The notes under the pieces are model-generated. The model saw only the letters and a list, made by a program, of their open reading frames with translations, was not told where the DNA came from and searched no databases. A DNA stretch of 42,119 nucleotides, taken from positions 1 to 42,119 of the forward strand of contig DUVQ01000102.1 in NCBI GenBank assembly GCA_012840965.1, given 5' to 3'. The position numbers and the translations under genes were made by a program. The DNA is from Oligoflexales bacterium (GTDB taxonomy: Bacteria; Myxococcota_A; UBA9042; DTJE01). Position 1 is the first letter of the stretch. Each line of letters opens with the position of its first letter. Shown here piece by piece: positions 24,742-35,300 of the stretch.

Positions 24742-25566
24742 ATGCACTTCTTGAGAACCACAACCATTGCTATCGCGCTAGCTTTCCTCTTGGGATGTGG
24801 AGGTGGCGGGACTCCTGTCATGGATACTGGGCCTGGAGACTCAGGGGCAGATGCCGACAAGAGAGATCTCGTAAAGCCTGAGGATTCAACTGGGCCGCAC
24901 GATGGTGAGCGCCCAGACGGCGAAGACGATACGCCGGAGGACGAAGAAAGCTCGGAAATAGAACCGGGTAAGCCTGGAGCGCCTTGTTATAACAACAGTG
25001 AGTGCGATTCCAACCTATGCGTTGAGGGTTCAGAGGGGGGTGTTTGCACACAATACTGCCAAAGTGAGGGATGCCCTGAACACTGGTATTGTCGTGGCAT
25101 GAGCATTGGGCAGGACGTCGTGTTCATCTGTATCCCGGAAGGTGCCAACCTGTGCAAACCTTGTAGTGTTGACACTCAATGCGGCGATGGAGTTTGCCTT
25201 GAAACTGCCGAAGGTAAGTTCTGCACCAGAAACTGCGAAAAATACGGTTGTTCCAAGGGGTACGAGTGTAAGGAAATTACTCATGGAGGACGTCAGAGCA
25301 AAGAATGCCTTCCCGTCAGTGGTAGCTGTACATGCAGCGAGAAAAACGCTGAAGAGGAACGCCCCTGCGAACAAAGAAACGACGTTGGGGTGTGTCAGGG
25401 CTTTGAAACATGCGACCCCAGACTGGGTTGGGTGGGATGCACCGCTCTTGAGCCATCAGTCGAAATCTGTGACGGCATCGACAACGACTGCAACGGCGTG
25501 GCCGACGATAATCCGCGGATGCCTTCAGAGGAATGCTATAACGAAACCCCAGGAGTTGAGGGCTGA
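24742..25566 (+). CDS. N-terminal piece of giant Cys-rich lipoprotein (ends at in-frame TGA)
   Basis: 274 residues before the TGA at 25564-25566. Signal peptide with lipobox LLGC, then a Gly run and an acidic linker of about 55 residues. From about 76 a Cys-rich module begins (CYNNSECDSNLC, EGCPEHWYCRG, NLCKPCSVDTQC, SGSCTC), followed by the first MopE-type metal-binding motif EICDGIDNDCNGVADD. The protein stops 27 residues later. The same frame continues after the stop with another module-typical sequence (CKGTWSC..., then a second motif NYKDDNCDGQIDEG), so this is the beginning of a longer gene. By itself it could give a small secreted lipoprotein. Confidence 0.85.
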   Translation: MHFLRTTTIAIALAFLLGCGGGGTPVMDTGPGDSGADADKRDLVKPEDSTGPHDGERPDGEDDTPEDEESSEIEPGKPGAPCYNNSECDSNLCVEGSEGGVCTQYCQSEGCPEHWYCRGMSIGQDVVFICIPEGANLCKPCSVDTQCGDGVCLETAEGKFCTRNCEKYGCSKGYECKEITHGGRQSKECLPVSGSCTCSEKNAEEERPCEQRNDVGVCQGFETCDPRLGWVGCTALEPSVEICDGIDNDCNGVADDNPRMPSEECYNETPGVEG

Positions 25567-25713
25567 TGTAAGGGCACGTGGTCTTGCGGAGGTGAGGACG
25601 GATGGCTGTGCATTGGCCCAACTCCAGCGGCTGAAGAGTGCAACTACAAAGACGACAACTGTGACGGCCAGATAGACGAGGGTTTTAGAGATACCAGCGG
25701 TCGCTATTTCACC

Positions 25714-28632
25714 TTGGAGCACTGTGGTCAATGTAATAACAGCTGTATAGGACGAATTCCTTATGCCGAAATAATTGTATGTGAAGTTCCTGACGACCCT
25801 GATGAGGCACCAACCTGCCAGGTAGATAAATGCCAAGATGGGTGGGTTTTATTTAACAATTCCTGCGTTCCACCTCTGTCCAATCTTTGTTTGCCATGTA
25901 ATACGGACAGCGACTGCGGCTACGGCAATGACAAGTGTGTTGAACTTGATGGAGAAGGTTATTGTGGCCGCGACTGTGCGCCTGGGGCACCCCAAGGAAC
26001 TGACTGCCCCGATGGATTTACATGTACTGCCATGACTGGAGGCGGTGCTCAATGTATCCCCACATCTGGAACCTGCCAGTGCACCTTGTCCAACAATGGT
26101 GTAAAGCGCCCATGTGAAAAGAGCAACGAATTTGGCACTTGTATCGGGGCCGAAATCTGTGACGGGCTCGTCGGATGGGGGCCTTGTTCTGCCGCCACCC
26201 CAGAAAGGGAAGTTTGTGATGGCATCGACAATGACTGCAACGGCATCATTGATGACAACCCAGTGCTACCTAACGAGCCATGTGCAAAATCCTGGACCGA
26301 CCCGGTGACTTCAATCGAGTACACCTGCACGGCAAACTGGCACTGTGTATCTGTTGGTGGTGGGGTAAATGATTGGGTGTGCGATGCCCCAAGCCCAGAA
26401 CCTGAGGTTTGTAACGGTCTTGATGACAACTGTGATGGTCAGGTGGACGAAGATTTCAAAGTCAACGGTAAGTACGGCACTTTGGAACATTGCGGAGCTT
26501 GTGGAGTTTCATGTATCGGCTTGGTTGAAGGCGCAACCGAAATGCGCTGCAATACCGACCTGCCAAAGCCTGCGTGTGAAGTTGTCTCGTGTGAGCCCGG
26601 CTTCTGGAAGGCTTCAAGCCTGTCATGCCAACCGTTCCCAGACACGCTGTGCCAGCGGTGCTCTTCTGACCGGGCCTGTCAGGTGCCGGGTGATAAGTGT
26701 GAGCCAGCAGACTCCGCGGGCAGGACTTATTGCCTGTGGAGCTGTGACCCTGAAACAACCATCCACCCTGAATTAACCCCTGGAAACTATTGCCCAGATG
26801 GCTATACATGTGTTGAGCACATGGCCGCACTGATTCCAGGATTTTATTGTGTGCCAGATTCCGGCAGCTGTGACTGTCTAGCACCTGATGCAGGGGCTGA
26901 AAGGCTTTGTTACAACCAAAACGCCTACGGAAGATGCCAAGGCGTTGAAACATGCGATCCTGAGCATGGATGGATTGGGTGTGACGCCTTGGTGCCTGCT
27001 CAGGAAACCTGCAACGACATTGATGACAACTGCAACGGTTATGTCGATGAATTGTGGCCGACTAAAGGCGCCGTGTGCAGTGAAGGAATCGGGGCATGCC
27101 GTGCCGAAGGACAACTGGAGTGTAACGCCGACGGGACCGACTTGGAGTGTAGCGCCACTCCCAGTGCTGGTGATCCTGAAATTTGCGACGGTCTCGATAA
27201 TGACTGTGATGGTTTGGTCGACGAATTGTGGCCACTTAAGGGCAGTGCTTGTGCTATTGGTCAGGGACTTTGCTACGCAACTGGAATTTGGGTCTGTTCT
27301 GATGACAAGTCTGACATTGTGTGTAACGCCCCAGTCCTGACTGGTTCGCCAGAGCTGTGCGATGGGTTGGACAACAACTGCAATGGTCAAATTGACGAAA
27401 TTTTCCCGAACCTTGGCAAGTTCTGTTCGGTAGGAACCGGAGAATGCTTGAGCCAGGGCGTCTACGAGTGTAAGGCCGATGGTAGTGGCACTGAGTGTTC
27501 GGCCGCTATCATCGAGCCAGACGAAGAAATATGTGACGGAGCGGACAACGACTGTGATGGTCAAATCGATGAAGACTGGCCGACACTTGGTCGTCTGTGC
27601 TCCGTTGGAATTGGGGAATGTATGGCTGTGGGTGTACAAGTCTGCTCTAATGATGGGTACAGCACGGTTTGTGATGCAATCCCTGGCGAGGAAGAAGATG
27701 AAATCTGCGACGGACTGGATAACGACTGTAATGGCCATGTAGATGATCCTTGGCCAAACAAAGGCAAGGCATGCAGCATTGGGCTTGGCGAGTGCCATTC
27801 CACTGGCGTATGGGAGTGCAAGGCCGACGGCAGTGACGTGGCTTGTAATGCCCCGACTATTCCACCAGGCACCGAGATTTGTGACGGAAAGGACAACAAC
27901 TGCAATGGCGAGGTTGACGAAAACTTCCCAACCTTAGGGCAGATCTGCTTTGTAGGTAAGGGCGAATGCATGAGAATCGGCACCAACATCTGTTCTAGCA
28001 ATGGATTGGGCGTTGAGTGCAGCGCGACAGCTGGCCCAGTGGCAGATGAGATTTGTGATGGTTTGGACAATAACTGCGATGGTTTTACTGACGAACTGTG
28101 GCCAACCAAGGGTCAGCCATGCACTGACGGTGCCGGGCCATGTCTAGTAACCGGTGTGTTGCAATGTAATGCCGCCAAGAATGGCCTTGAATGCAGCGTA
28201 GTTGCTGGCAATGGAACTGATGAAGTCTGTGACGGTATCGATAACGACTGTAATGGTGTTATTGACGATGGTTTCCCGGACTTAGGTAAACCCTGTAGCA
28301 AGGGCAAGGGCGAGTGTTTTAGAACTGGCGTCTACATCTGCAAGACCGACGGCACCGGCACCGAGTGTGATGCAGAGGAAATTGAGCCCAAGCAGGAAAT
28401 GTGCGACGGAAAGGACAACAACTGTGATGGCGTTATTGACGATGGTTTCCCGGACCTAGGCAAACCTTGTAGTAAGGGCAAGGCGAGTGTTTTGCAACTG
28501 GCGTCTACGTCTGTAAAGCCGACGGTACCGGCACCGAGTGTAATGCAGAGGACATTACACCTGAGCAGGAAACCTGCGACGGGAAGGACAACAACTGTGA
28601 TGGCGTTATTGACGATGGTTTCCCAGATTTAG
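25714..28632 (+). CDS. Central piece of giant Cys-rich lipoprotein (MopE repeats)
   Basis: The same frame is open from 25567, so the TTG at 25714 is only a formal start. It carries two further Cys-rich modules (NLCLPCNTDSDC..., TLCQRCSSDRAC..., each ending in SGTC or SGSC) and about eleven MopE-type motifs such as EVCDGIDNDCNGIID, each spaced about 55-60 residues with WP/FP and a C-x-G-x-G-x-C stretch between. No signal peptide exists on this piece, so without readthrough of the TGA it would not be exported. The last 50 residues (from about 28479) are out of frame: they read ASVLQLASTS where the sister copies read GECFATGVY. Sequence-level reason: one G missing near 28475-28478. Confidence 0.75.
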   Translation: MEHCGQCNNSCIGRIPYAEIIVCEVPDDPDEAPTCQVDKCQDGWVLFNNSCVPPLSNLCLPCNTDSDCGYGNDKCVELDGEGYCGRDCAPGAPQGTDCPDGFTCTAMTGGGAQCIPTSGTCQCTLSNNGVKRPCEKSNEFGTCIGAEICDGLVGWGPCSAATPEREVCDGIDNDCNGIIDDNPVLPNEPCAKSWTDPVTSIEYTCTANWHCVSVGGGVNDWVCDAPSPEPEVCNGLDDNCDGQVDEDFKVNGKYGTLEHCGACGVSCIGLVEGATEMRCNTDLPKPACEVVSCEPGFWKASSLSCQPFPDTLCQRCSSDRACQVPGDKCEPADSAGRTYCLWSCDPETTIHPELTPGNYCPDGYTCVEHMAALIPGFYCVPDSGSCDCLAPDAGAERLCYNQNAYGRCQGVETCDPEHGWIGCDALVPAQETCNDIDDNCNGYVDELWPTKGAVCSEGIGACRAEGQLECNADGTDLECSATPSAGDPEICDGLDNDCDGLVDELWPLKGSACAIGQGLCYATGIWVCSDDKSDIVCNAPVLTGSPELCDGLDNNCNGQIDEIFPNLGKFCSVGTGECLSQGVYECKADGSGTECSAAIIEPDEEICDGADNDCDGQIDEDWPTLGRLCSVGIGECMAVGVQVCSNDGYSTVCDAIPGEEEDEICDGLDNDCNGHVDDPWPNKGKACSIGLGECHSTGVWECKADGSDVACNAPTIPPGTEICDGKDNNCNGEVDENFPTLGQICFVGKGECMRIGTNICSSNGLGVECSATAGPVADEICDGLDNNCDGFTDELWPTKGQPCTDGAGPCLVTGVLQCNAAKNGLECSVVAGNGTDEVCDGIDNDCNGVIDDGFPDLGKPCSKGKGECFRTGVYICKTDGTGTECDAEEIEPKQEMCDGKDNNCDGVIDDGFPDLGKPCSKGKASVLQLASTSVKPTVPAPSVMQRTLHLSRKPATGRTTTVMALLTMVSQI

Positions 28633-30055
28633 GCAAACCTTGCACTGTGGGCAAGGGGGCCTGTGCCAGAACTGGTGTTTATGTCTGCTCTGCCAATGGT
28701 CAAGGAACGGTATGTGATGCCGAGCCCGGACTACCTTCGGAAGAAATCTGCGATGGTATCGACAATAACTGTGATGGCGTAATTGATAACGTAGCACCGG
28801 AAAACGTCCCGTTATGCGCAAACCAAAATGGTGTTTGTGCGGGCGCTCGCAAAACCTGTGCTGGAGCAAATGGATGGCTGAATTGCACTACGGCTACCTA
28901 TGTGGCTCACAGCTCCAAATATGAGCAGATCGAACAATCTTGTGATGGCCTAGACAATGACTGCAATGGCATTGTCGATGACGCCCCAGCACCACTGTGT
29001 GAGAAGCAGCAAGGTGTTTGCGCAGGCTCAACTAAGGTTTGTGGGGGTGCCAATGGATGGCTACCATGCGGTGCCGGTAATTATGGGGAACATTACCAGG
29101 CGACAGAGTCGCGCTGCGATGGATTCGACAACGACTGCGATGGAAGTATCGACGAAGGGCATTCAAACAAGGGCAAGGCCTGCAGCAAGGGGCAAGGCGA
29201 GTGTTTTGCAACTGGCGTCTACGTCTGCAAAGCCGACGGCACCGGTACCGAGTGTAATGCAGAGGACATTACACCTGAGCAGGAAACCTGCGACGGGAAG
29301 GACAACAACTGTGATGGCGTTATTGACGATGGTTTCCCAGACTTAGGCATGCCTTGCACTGTGGGCAAGGGGGCCTGTGCCAGAACTGGTGTTTATATTT
29401 GCTCTACCGATGGTCATGGAACGGTATGTGATGCCCAGCCCGGACCATCTTCGGCAGAAATCTGCGATGGTATCGACAATAACTGTGATGGCGAAATTGA
29501 CAACATAGCCCCGGAAAACGCCCCGCCATGCGAAAACCAAAAGGGCGTTTGTGCTGGTGCTCGCCAAACATGTGCTGGAGCCCTTGGATGGCAACCTTGC
29601 ACAACGGCTACCTATGTGGCTCACAGCTCAGAATATGAGCAAACCGAATACTCTTGTGATGGCTTGGACAACGACTGTGATGGCCAAGTCGATGAGGTTA
29701 CAGCCCCGCTATGTGAAAACCAGCAAGGCGTCTGCGCAGGCTCGACCAAGGTTTGTGGGGGAGCCAATGGGTGGTTACCGTGCGACGCCAGTAATTATGG
29801 AGTACATTACCAGGCAACAGAGACTCGCTGCGATGGACTAGACAATGACTGCGATGGAAGTATCGACGAGGGTCATACAAACAAGGGCAAGGCCTGCAGC
29901 AAGGGGCAAGGCGAATGTTTTGCAACTGGCGTCTACATCTGTAAAGCCAACGGCACTGGTACCGAGTGTAATGCAGAGGACATTCCACCTGAGCAGGAAA
30001 CCTGCGACGGAAAGGACAACGACTGTAATGGCGTTATTGATAATGGCTTCCCAAC
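28471..30055 (+). repeat. 714-bp tandem duplication in the MopE gene
   Basis: A unit of 714 bases (238 codons) begins at 28471, 29184 and 29898, each with AGCAAGGGGCAAGGCGA or a close form. The first copy is 713 bases because one G of the AAGGGG run is missing; the third is partial and diverges near 30055. Each full unit codes for four metal-binding motifs. Identity between units is high but not complete. Confidence 0.9.
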
Positions 30056-32114
30056 CTTGGGTCAAGTCTGCTACGCTGGTGTGGGAGAATGCCAAAGAGC
30101 TGGAACCCATGTCTGTAATGCAAATGGCAACGGCACTGTGTGTAATGCAATAGCGGGGCAGGTGGCAAATGAGCGTTGTGATGGTTTGGACAACGACTGC
30201 GATGGGTATACCGACGAAGACTGGCCGGATAAGGGCAAAGTCTGCTTAGTTGGCCAAGGCCAATGTCAGGCTTCTGGCACCTATAGGTGCAAGGCAGACG
30301 GATTAGGGCTTGAGTGTGACGCCGCTGAAGGCACTCCTACGGCAGAGGTCTGTGACTACCTTGATAACGACTGCAATGGAGTGGTTGATAACGGATTTAA
30401 GGACCAAGACGGTCGTTACACCGCGGACACTGCGTGTGCCAACTGCTTTACCGACTGCACCACCATTTGGGTCTCAGCGGTCCATCACGCAACGGGCGTT
30501 TGTGACTCGGATCCAACCATCCCAACTTGCACGTTCGTGTGTGACGAGGGTTGGGTTGATGCTGACCAGAACCCAGACAACGGTTGTGAAATGTTCATTG
30601 ACGTGGGCGCCGTCTATGTTTCCACGCCATACAACGGTGGAACTGACAACGCAAGTTGCGGAGCCTGGAATGCCCCATGCGCAACCATTACATATGGTAT
30701 CGGTCGCGCTAACGGTTTAAGCAGACCAAGAGTCTTGGTTTCCGAAGGAATCTACGCTGAAAACATCACTTTGGTAAACGGAATCAGTGTGAAGGGTGGG
30801 TACTCAGCGACATGGCGTTACTCGCCTGAAACAAATGTGACCGTTCTTTACGGGACAACACCTTCACCAGAAACAGTGAAGCACAAACGCGCTGTTATAG
30901 CTCAAAACATTACCAGTGCAACCGAATTTTCAGGCTTCACAATCTATGGTGAAACTAACTTCTACCAAGCCGCTTGTGACACAGGAGGCAACTCGTACGC
31001 AATTTGGGTGAAAAACTGCTCGTCCGCGTTGGTGATCAAAGATAACGTCATCTACGGTGGTCAGGCGTCGTCTGGAGCCAATGGAGCTGCAGGTGCCCAG
31101 GGCGCAAACGGCGGAGACGGCGGAGTGGGAGCCAATGCGTTTGAGACGAATCAGCTGTACTGTCCGTCGGGAAGTTCAGGAGCAGGAGGAGTTGGTGGAA
31201 CGAGTACATGCGGAGCAGCAGGAGGAGCAGGGGCTAACACGGCATGCCCATCCAACAATAGTCAAAGGGCTAGTGGTCAAAACGGCTCGGGAACCGGAGC
31301 GGGAACAGGAGGTAGCGGTGGTCATGACCGGTACACAACAAACTGCACCACGTGTACCGCAGGTGGGTACTCTGCTGAAGGAAAGCCTGGAACTAATGGT
31401 GCAAATGGCGCTAATGGCTCCCGCGGAAATTCCTGTTCAAATGCTGCAGGAACAATTACTGGCGACCACTGGGTTGGCAATGTTGCAACAGCCGGCACAG
31501 CCGGAACAAATGGTGCTGGAGGAGGCGGTGGCGGTGCTGGAGGAGGCGTAGACACCCAGAAAAGTGGCTGCACCGGCGGCGACACACTAGGTAGTGCTGG
31601 CGGTGGCGGTGGTGCTGGTGGGTGCGGGGGTCAGGCAGGTGCTATAGGACAGCCTGGAGGAGCATCAATTGCAATCTTTATTGTGGGCTCAAATGGCGGT
31701 ACAGTGCCTGTAATCTACAACAACTTTATCAGCCGCAATGCTGGAGGCAATGGTGGTGCTGGAGGCAATGGTGGAATGGGAGGCATTGGCGGTCAAGGAG
31801 GTCAAAGCGGCTTGATCAACCTGACACCTGCGCTGAGGTATGAATATGCGATCGGTAGTGGTGGCTTTGGAGGCAGCGGTGGTTGGGCTGGAGCCGGTGG
31901 AGCTGGTGGTGGCGCCTGTGGAGGTAACTCCTACGGCATTCTGTCTGCTGACGGCTCAGCTGCGGTGCCAAACTACTGTAACCCAGCAGCAGCCAATACA
32001 TTTTCAAGCGTAGGTGGAGCCGGCAACGGTGGCGCCGCAGGCACGTCTCAAGGCCACGCCCAAGGCCCAGCAGCTGTAAACGGCGAAGCAAACAACTGCA
32101 AAATCCTGCCCTAG
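28647..32114 (+). CDS. C-terminal piece of giant Cys-rich lipoprotein (MopE repeats, beta-helix, Gly-rich tail)
   Basis: 1155 residues from a formal GTG; the frame is open further upstream to the frameshift. About ten MopE-type motifs (EICDGIDNNCDGVID and similar) run to near base 30390. Then a Cys-containing spacer leads to GAVYVSTPYNGGTDNASCGAW and a region with DUF1565-like, beta-helix character (PCATITYGIGRANG, YAENITLVNGISVKGGYSA). The final 330 residues are dominated by Gly, Ala and Asn runs (GGAGGNGGMGGIGGQGG), similar in composition to Gly-rich surface proteins, ending with a Cys pair. No signal peptide, so it depends on the upstream pieces for export. Confidence 0.78.
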   Translation: MGKGACARTGVYVCSANGQGTVCDAEPGLPSEEICDGIDNNCDGVIDNVAPENVPLCANQNGVCAGARKTCAGANGWLNCTTATYVAHSSKYEQIEQSCDGLDNDCNGIVDDAPAPLCEKQQGVCAGSTKVCGGANGWLPCGAGNYGEHYQATESRCDGFDNDCDGSIDEGHSNKGKACSKGQGECFATGVYVCKADGTGTECNAEDITPEQETCDGKDNNCDGVIDDGFPDLGMPCTVGKGACARTGVYICSTDGHGTVCDAQPGPSSAEICDGIDNNCDGEIDNIAPENAPPCENQKGVCAGARQTCAGALGWQPCTTATYVAHSSEYEQTEYSCDGLDNDCDGQVDEVTAPLCENQQGVCAGSTKVCGGANGWLPCDASNYGVHYQATETRCDGLDNDCDGSIDEGHTNKGKACSKGQGECFATGVYICKANGTGTECNAEDIPPEQETCDGKDNDCNGVIDNGFPTLGQVCYAGVGECQRAGTHVCNANGNGTVCNAIAGQVANERCDGLDNDCDGYTDEDWPDKGKVCLVGQGQCQASGTYRCKADGLGLECDAAEGTPTAEVCDYLDNDCNGVVDNGFKDQDGRYTADTACANCFTDCTTIWVSAVHHATGVCDSDPTIPTCTFVCDEGWVDADQNPDNGCEMFIDVGAVYVSTPYNGGTDNASCGAWNAPCATITYGIGRANGLSRPRVLVSEGIYAENITLVNGISVKGGYSATWRYSPETNVTVLYGTTPSPETVKHKRAVIAQNITSATEFSGFTIYGETNFYQAACDTGGNSYAIWVKNCSSALVIKDNVIYGGQASSGANGAAGAQGANGGDGGVGANAFETNQLYCPSGSSGAGGVGGTSTCGAAGGAGANTACPSNNSQRASGQNGSGTGAGTGGSGGHDRYTTNCTTCTAGGYSAEGKPGTNGANGANGSRGNSCSNAAGTITGDHWVGNVATAGTAGTNGAGGGGGGAGGGVDTQKSGCTGGDTLGSAGGGGGAGGCGGQAGAIGQPGGASIAIFIVGSNGGTVPVIYNNFISRNAGGNGGAGGNGGMGGIGGQGGQSGLINLTPALRYEYAIGSGGFGGSGGWAGAGGAGGGACGGNSYGILSADGSAAVPNYCNPAAANTFSSVGGAGNGGAAGTSQGHAQGPAAVNGEANNCKILP

Positions 32115-32160
32115 AATTCCCGCCGTCCTTTCTTGAAAACCAGTTTCTCATAATCGCACT

Positions 32161-32192
32161 CCCTGCCCCCTGTCCCCGTCCCCGCCCCCGCT
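32161..32192. repeat. Hexamer repeat, locus 6
   Basis: CCCTGCCCCCTGTCCCCGTC and following C-rich units on the plus strand (G-rich on minus), between the giant gene and the next lipoprotein gene, 46 bases after the stop. G3-G5 runs on the minus strand fit a G-quadruplex. Confidence 0.8.
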
Positions 32193-32302
32193 TCGGTGCC
32201 CCCTTTCTTCTCGTGTCATTTTTTACTGTTCCACATGGAAAAATAATGTACAATGGTTCGCCTGCGAGTGTGCAGGATTCCTTCCTAGTGTTGGAGGTTT
32301 AG

Positions 32303-35300
32303 ATGAATCGCTTGAGAGCTGTAACGTTTGGACTGACCATAGCCGCCTTGTTTGTAATGACAACTCAAGGATGTAGCTGTAAAAATGCCTCGGTGGTGGA
32401 GGACAGGAACCTCTCCTTCAACCCAACGACCCTCAGCTTTGCGCGTGTTCCAATAGGTAACACCAGCAGGCAGACCGTTACGCTGACCCACGTTGGCACT
32501 TCTGGAACCATTGAGTTCGCCACGATCTCCTTCGAAGGACTTAGCACTGATGAGTTTTCCTTTGAAGGTCCTGGGTCGATGACATTGGAACCAGGCGACT
32601 CCACTACTTTGACGGTGATCTATTCGCCTGTTGATTCCAATGCAGACAATGGTCATCTGGTCATCAGGCACAACGTTGTTCAGCTAAACAACGTGACCAG
32701 AATCCCAGTCAGCGCACTTGGTCAGGTTGCAGAACTGATTGCGAATCCTCATCCAATTGATTTTGGACATGTCCACGTCGGCGACAGCAAGGACTTGGAT
32801 GTCATCCTAACAAACGTCGGCTCGGATGCGGTTAATATCACCAACATCGGGCTTCGTATTGACGGCAGTCCTGACTTTGAAATAACTGCAATATCACATA
32901 AAAATGGCGACAAACTGCCTGTCGAGCTGATGCCAGGCGAAGATATGGGACTTGTAATCAACTACAAACCAGCCGGCGATATTTGTGAGGCAAGTGTTTT
33001 ACAGGTAGTTGGGGACAAGAAGGGAGCCAAATCCTATTGGAATTTCAGTGTACAGGGTTGCCAAGTTGGTCCAAGAATTGTTATCACCCCCGGCGTGATT
33101 GATTTTGATTGGGTATCGTTGGATGAAACCGCGGAAGGAACTCTGCACATAACCAATGCAGGTAACGCTCCCCTTGAGATTCAGCCTAATGATATTCAAA
33201 TCTTCCCGGGTAGTTTAGAACTTGAAAATCTTGCGGTGTCTAACGTTCCAACCGAGCCAATTATTATTCCTGATGAAAGCGATGCTTCGGTGGCTTTCAA
33301 GGTTCAGTGGACGGCAAAAACCCCAAGACCTGACGATGGAGCTCCTATTGGGCATGTTTCTGTCGCCAGTAACGATGCTGCCCATTCGCCAACGATGATT
33401 CCAATTTATGGTAAGGTTGAAGCGCCGCTACTCATAACTGTTCCGAACGATATGATCAACATGGGATACGGAGCCAAAAACGTCCCGGTTCAAAGGCAGC
33501 TCACCCTTATCAACGAAGGGCATGGCTTGGCTAAGATATACACCATGGAAATAGTGGATGCCAGCCCGAACATCTACGGAGAGGAGTTCACCTTTGGACA
33601 TGACTCCACATTCCCGGTTCTGCAGGGTCAAGGCGAAGGGCTGATCCCAGGCTTCGAACAAAAGAGCGTAACGATTTTCTTCACGAATAAAGGTCCTGAC
33701 ACTGGTAAAGTAACTGCAACCTTGAGAATGACCACCAACGTCAAGGGCAAGGAAACTATTGAGATCCCGATTGTAGCCCAGAGGGTTAGCTCTCCAGTAT
33801 GCAGAATCGGCATTCTTCCAGCGACGATGAACTTTGGAACGGTTGCCTACGGCTTCCCGGAAAGTCAAAGGTTGTTCCTAGCGAATGATGGTAGTGGTGA
33901 CTGTATCTTCAGAGAGCTGAGAATCTCTGACTGTGGTGGCGGTATTTTTGGTGGTGGGGCAAATAGTTGTCCTCAGCCTCTAACTGGTAACGCGTCACAG
34001 GCCTTCAGCGTTCAGGGAATTCCTGCCCCTGGCACCGTTTTAACTCCTGGACAGAGGGTTTCAATGACCGTTACCTTTAACCCGCCAAAACAAGGTGGTT
34101 TGTTTGCAGGTCTGCTCTCTAACTACTATGGATTGCTTGGGATTAAGGCTGATGACGCTACGACTCGCCAGCCCACTATTATCCCTGCGTGCCCTGCTGG
34201 GTCGACCTGTGCGGCCAACCTTCGTGGAGCGGGTGGTATTGCCAAGGTCAGCGTATTGCCTGCCGAGGTCAATTTTGGTGTGAACACCATCGGTTGTTGT
34301 TCGCAAACACACTCTGTTTGCATCTACAACTCTGGTAATGCCCCTCTTAAGCTTACTGACATCGTCTTTAAGGGTTGTACCCCCGAGTTCAAGTCAGTTA
34401 ACGTGCCTGCATTGCCAAGGGCTATCTTGGGTGGTGGTAACCCACTTTGCTTCCAAACTCAGTACAAGCCATTGGATGAGGGGCCAGATGCATGCAATCT
34501 GCAGATATCTGTAACTGACCGTGAAAACCCAATAGTTGTCATACCATTAAGGGGAGAAGGAACATACGAAACCGAGCAGATTGACGAATTCAAGCAGGTG
34601 TCTGGTAAGGAAGTCGACATTCTATTTGTTATCGACGACTCGGGCTCCATGTGTGATAAACAGGAGGTCCTTAGCAAGAGCTTTAGCGACTTTATCCAGC
34701 ACGCTGACGTTTGGGAGAACGAGTATCACATCGGGGTCGTTTCCGTTAACGTTTTGGATGATAAGGTCATTGGACGACTGAATGCTGGTAATGCTAGTAA
34801 GACTCCAAGGTACTTGACACCAACCAGCGGTGGTAACTTCAGCCAGTTGGTAAACCTTGGATGTAACACGACAGATTCCGACCAGCAGGAAGCTGGGCTC
34901 CAAGCTGCACAGGCAGCACTGTCGGCTCCAAACACGACCGACACCGGAATTTCATGCTCAAGTGATACCCAGTGCAGGAACGATCCGAACATCTGTCCTG
35001 ATCCAAACAAGTGTGGGTACACCTGCATTGACGGCACTTGTGGAGGCTGGAACAGAGGCTTCTTGCGAGATGATGCCCAACTGGAAGTCGTGGCTTTGGC
35101 TGACGAAGAGGACCAGTCTGCTGCAGGTATCGACTTCTACACGGACTTCCTGAAAAACATCAAGGGCTGGTACAACGTGGGCATGATGCACTTTAACGCT
35201 ATCGTTGGTACAGGCGGGACCGACCAGTGTGCTGACCATGGCAGGCGTTACCTTGAAGTGGTGAGACAGACTGATGGTTTGTCTGGATCCATCTGTGAGA

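Larger units (their letters stand above)
24742..32114 (+). pseudogene. Giant MopE-repeat surface lipoprotein gene interrupted by TGA and a 1-nt frameshift
   Basis: The three reading frames 24742-25566, 25714-28632 and 28647-32114 are one gene. The first two share a frame, and the sequence between them codes for module-typical residues. The third is reached by adding one base near 28475-28478, where sister copies have AAGGGG and this copy AAGGG. The repaired product would be about 2457 residues: lipoprotein signal, acidic linker, three Cys-rich modules, 24 copies of the motif CDGxDNDCDGxxD, then a region beginning near base 30600 that resembles a parallel beta-helix, and a Gly-rich tail. The motif resembles the Pfam MopE-like putative metal-binding repeat and calcium-binding acidic loops. 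Either a decaying gene, sequence errors, or a reversible switch; the reads cannot tell. Confidence 0.7.

Noticed and set aside
25564-25566. TGA read as selenocysteine in the giant lipoprotein gene
   Set aside because: A small stem (GTCTT/GAGGAC with a GGAGGT-bearing loop) does lie about 19 bases downstream, but the aligned position in the sister module is Thr, not Cys, and the conserved Cys is the next codon. A nonsense mutation or sequence error is simpler.
26878-27798. 306-codon minus-strand frame opposite the MopE repeats
   Set aside because: Mirror of the repeat codons, no start signal, no known domain.
25460-30400. CRISPR-like periodic repeats
   Set aside because: The periodicity comes from coding repeats (CDGxDNDCDG) in one open frame; units differ in sequence and spacing.
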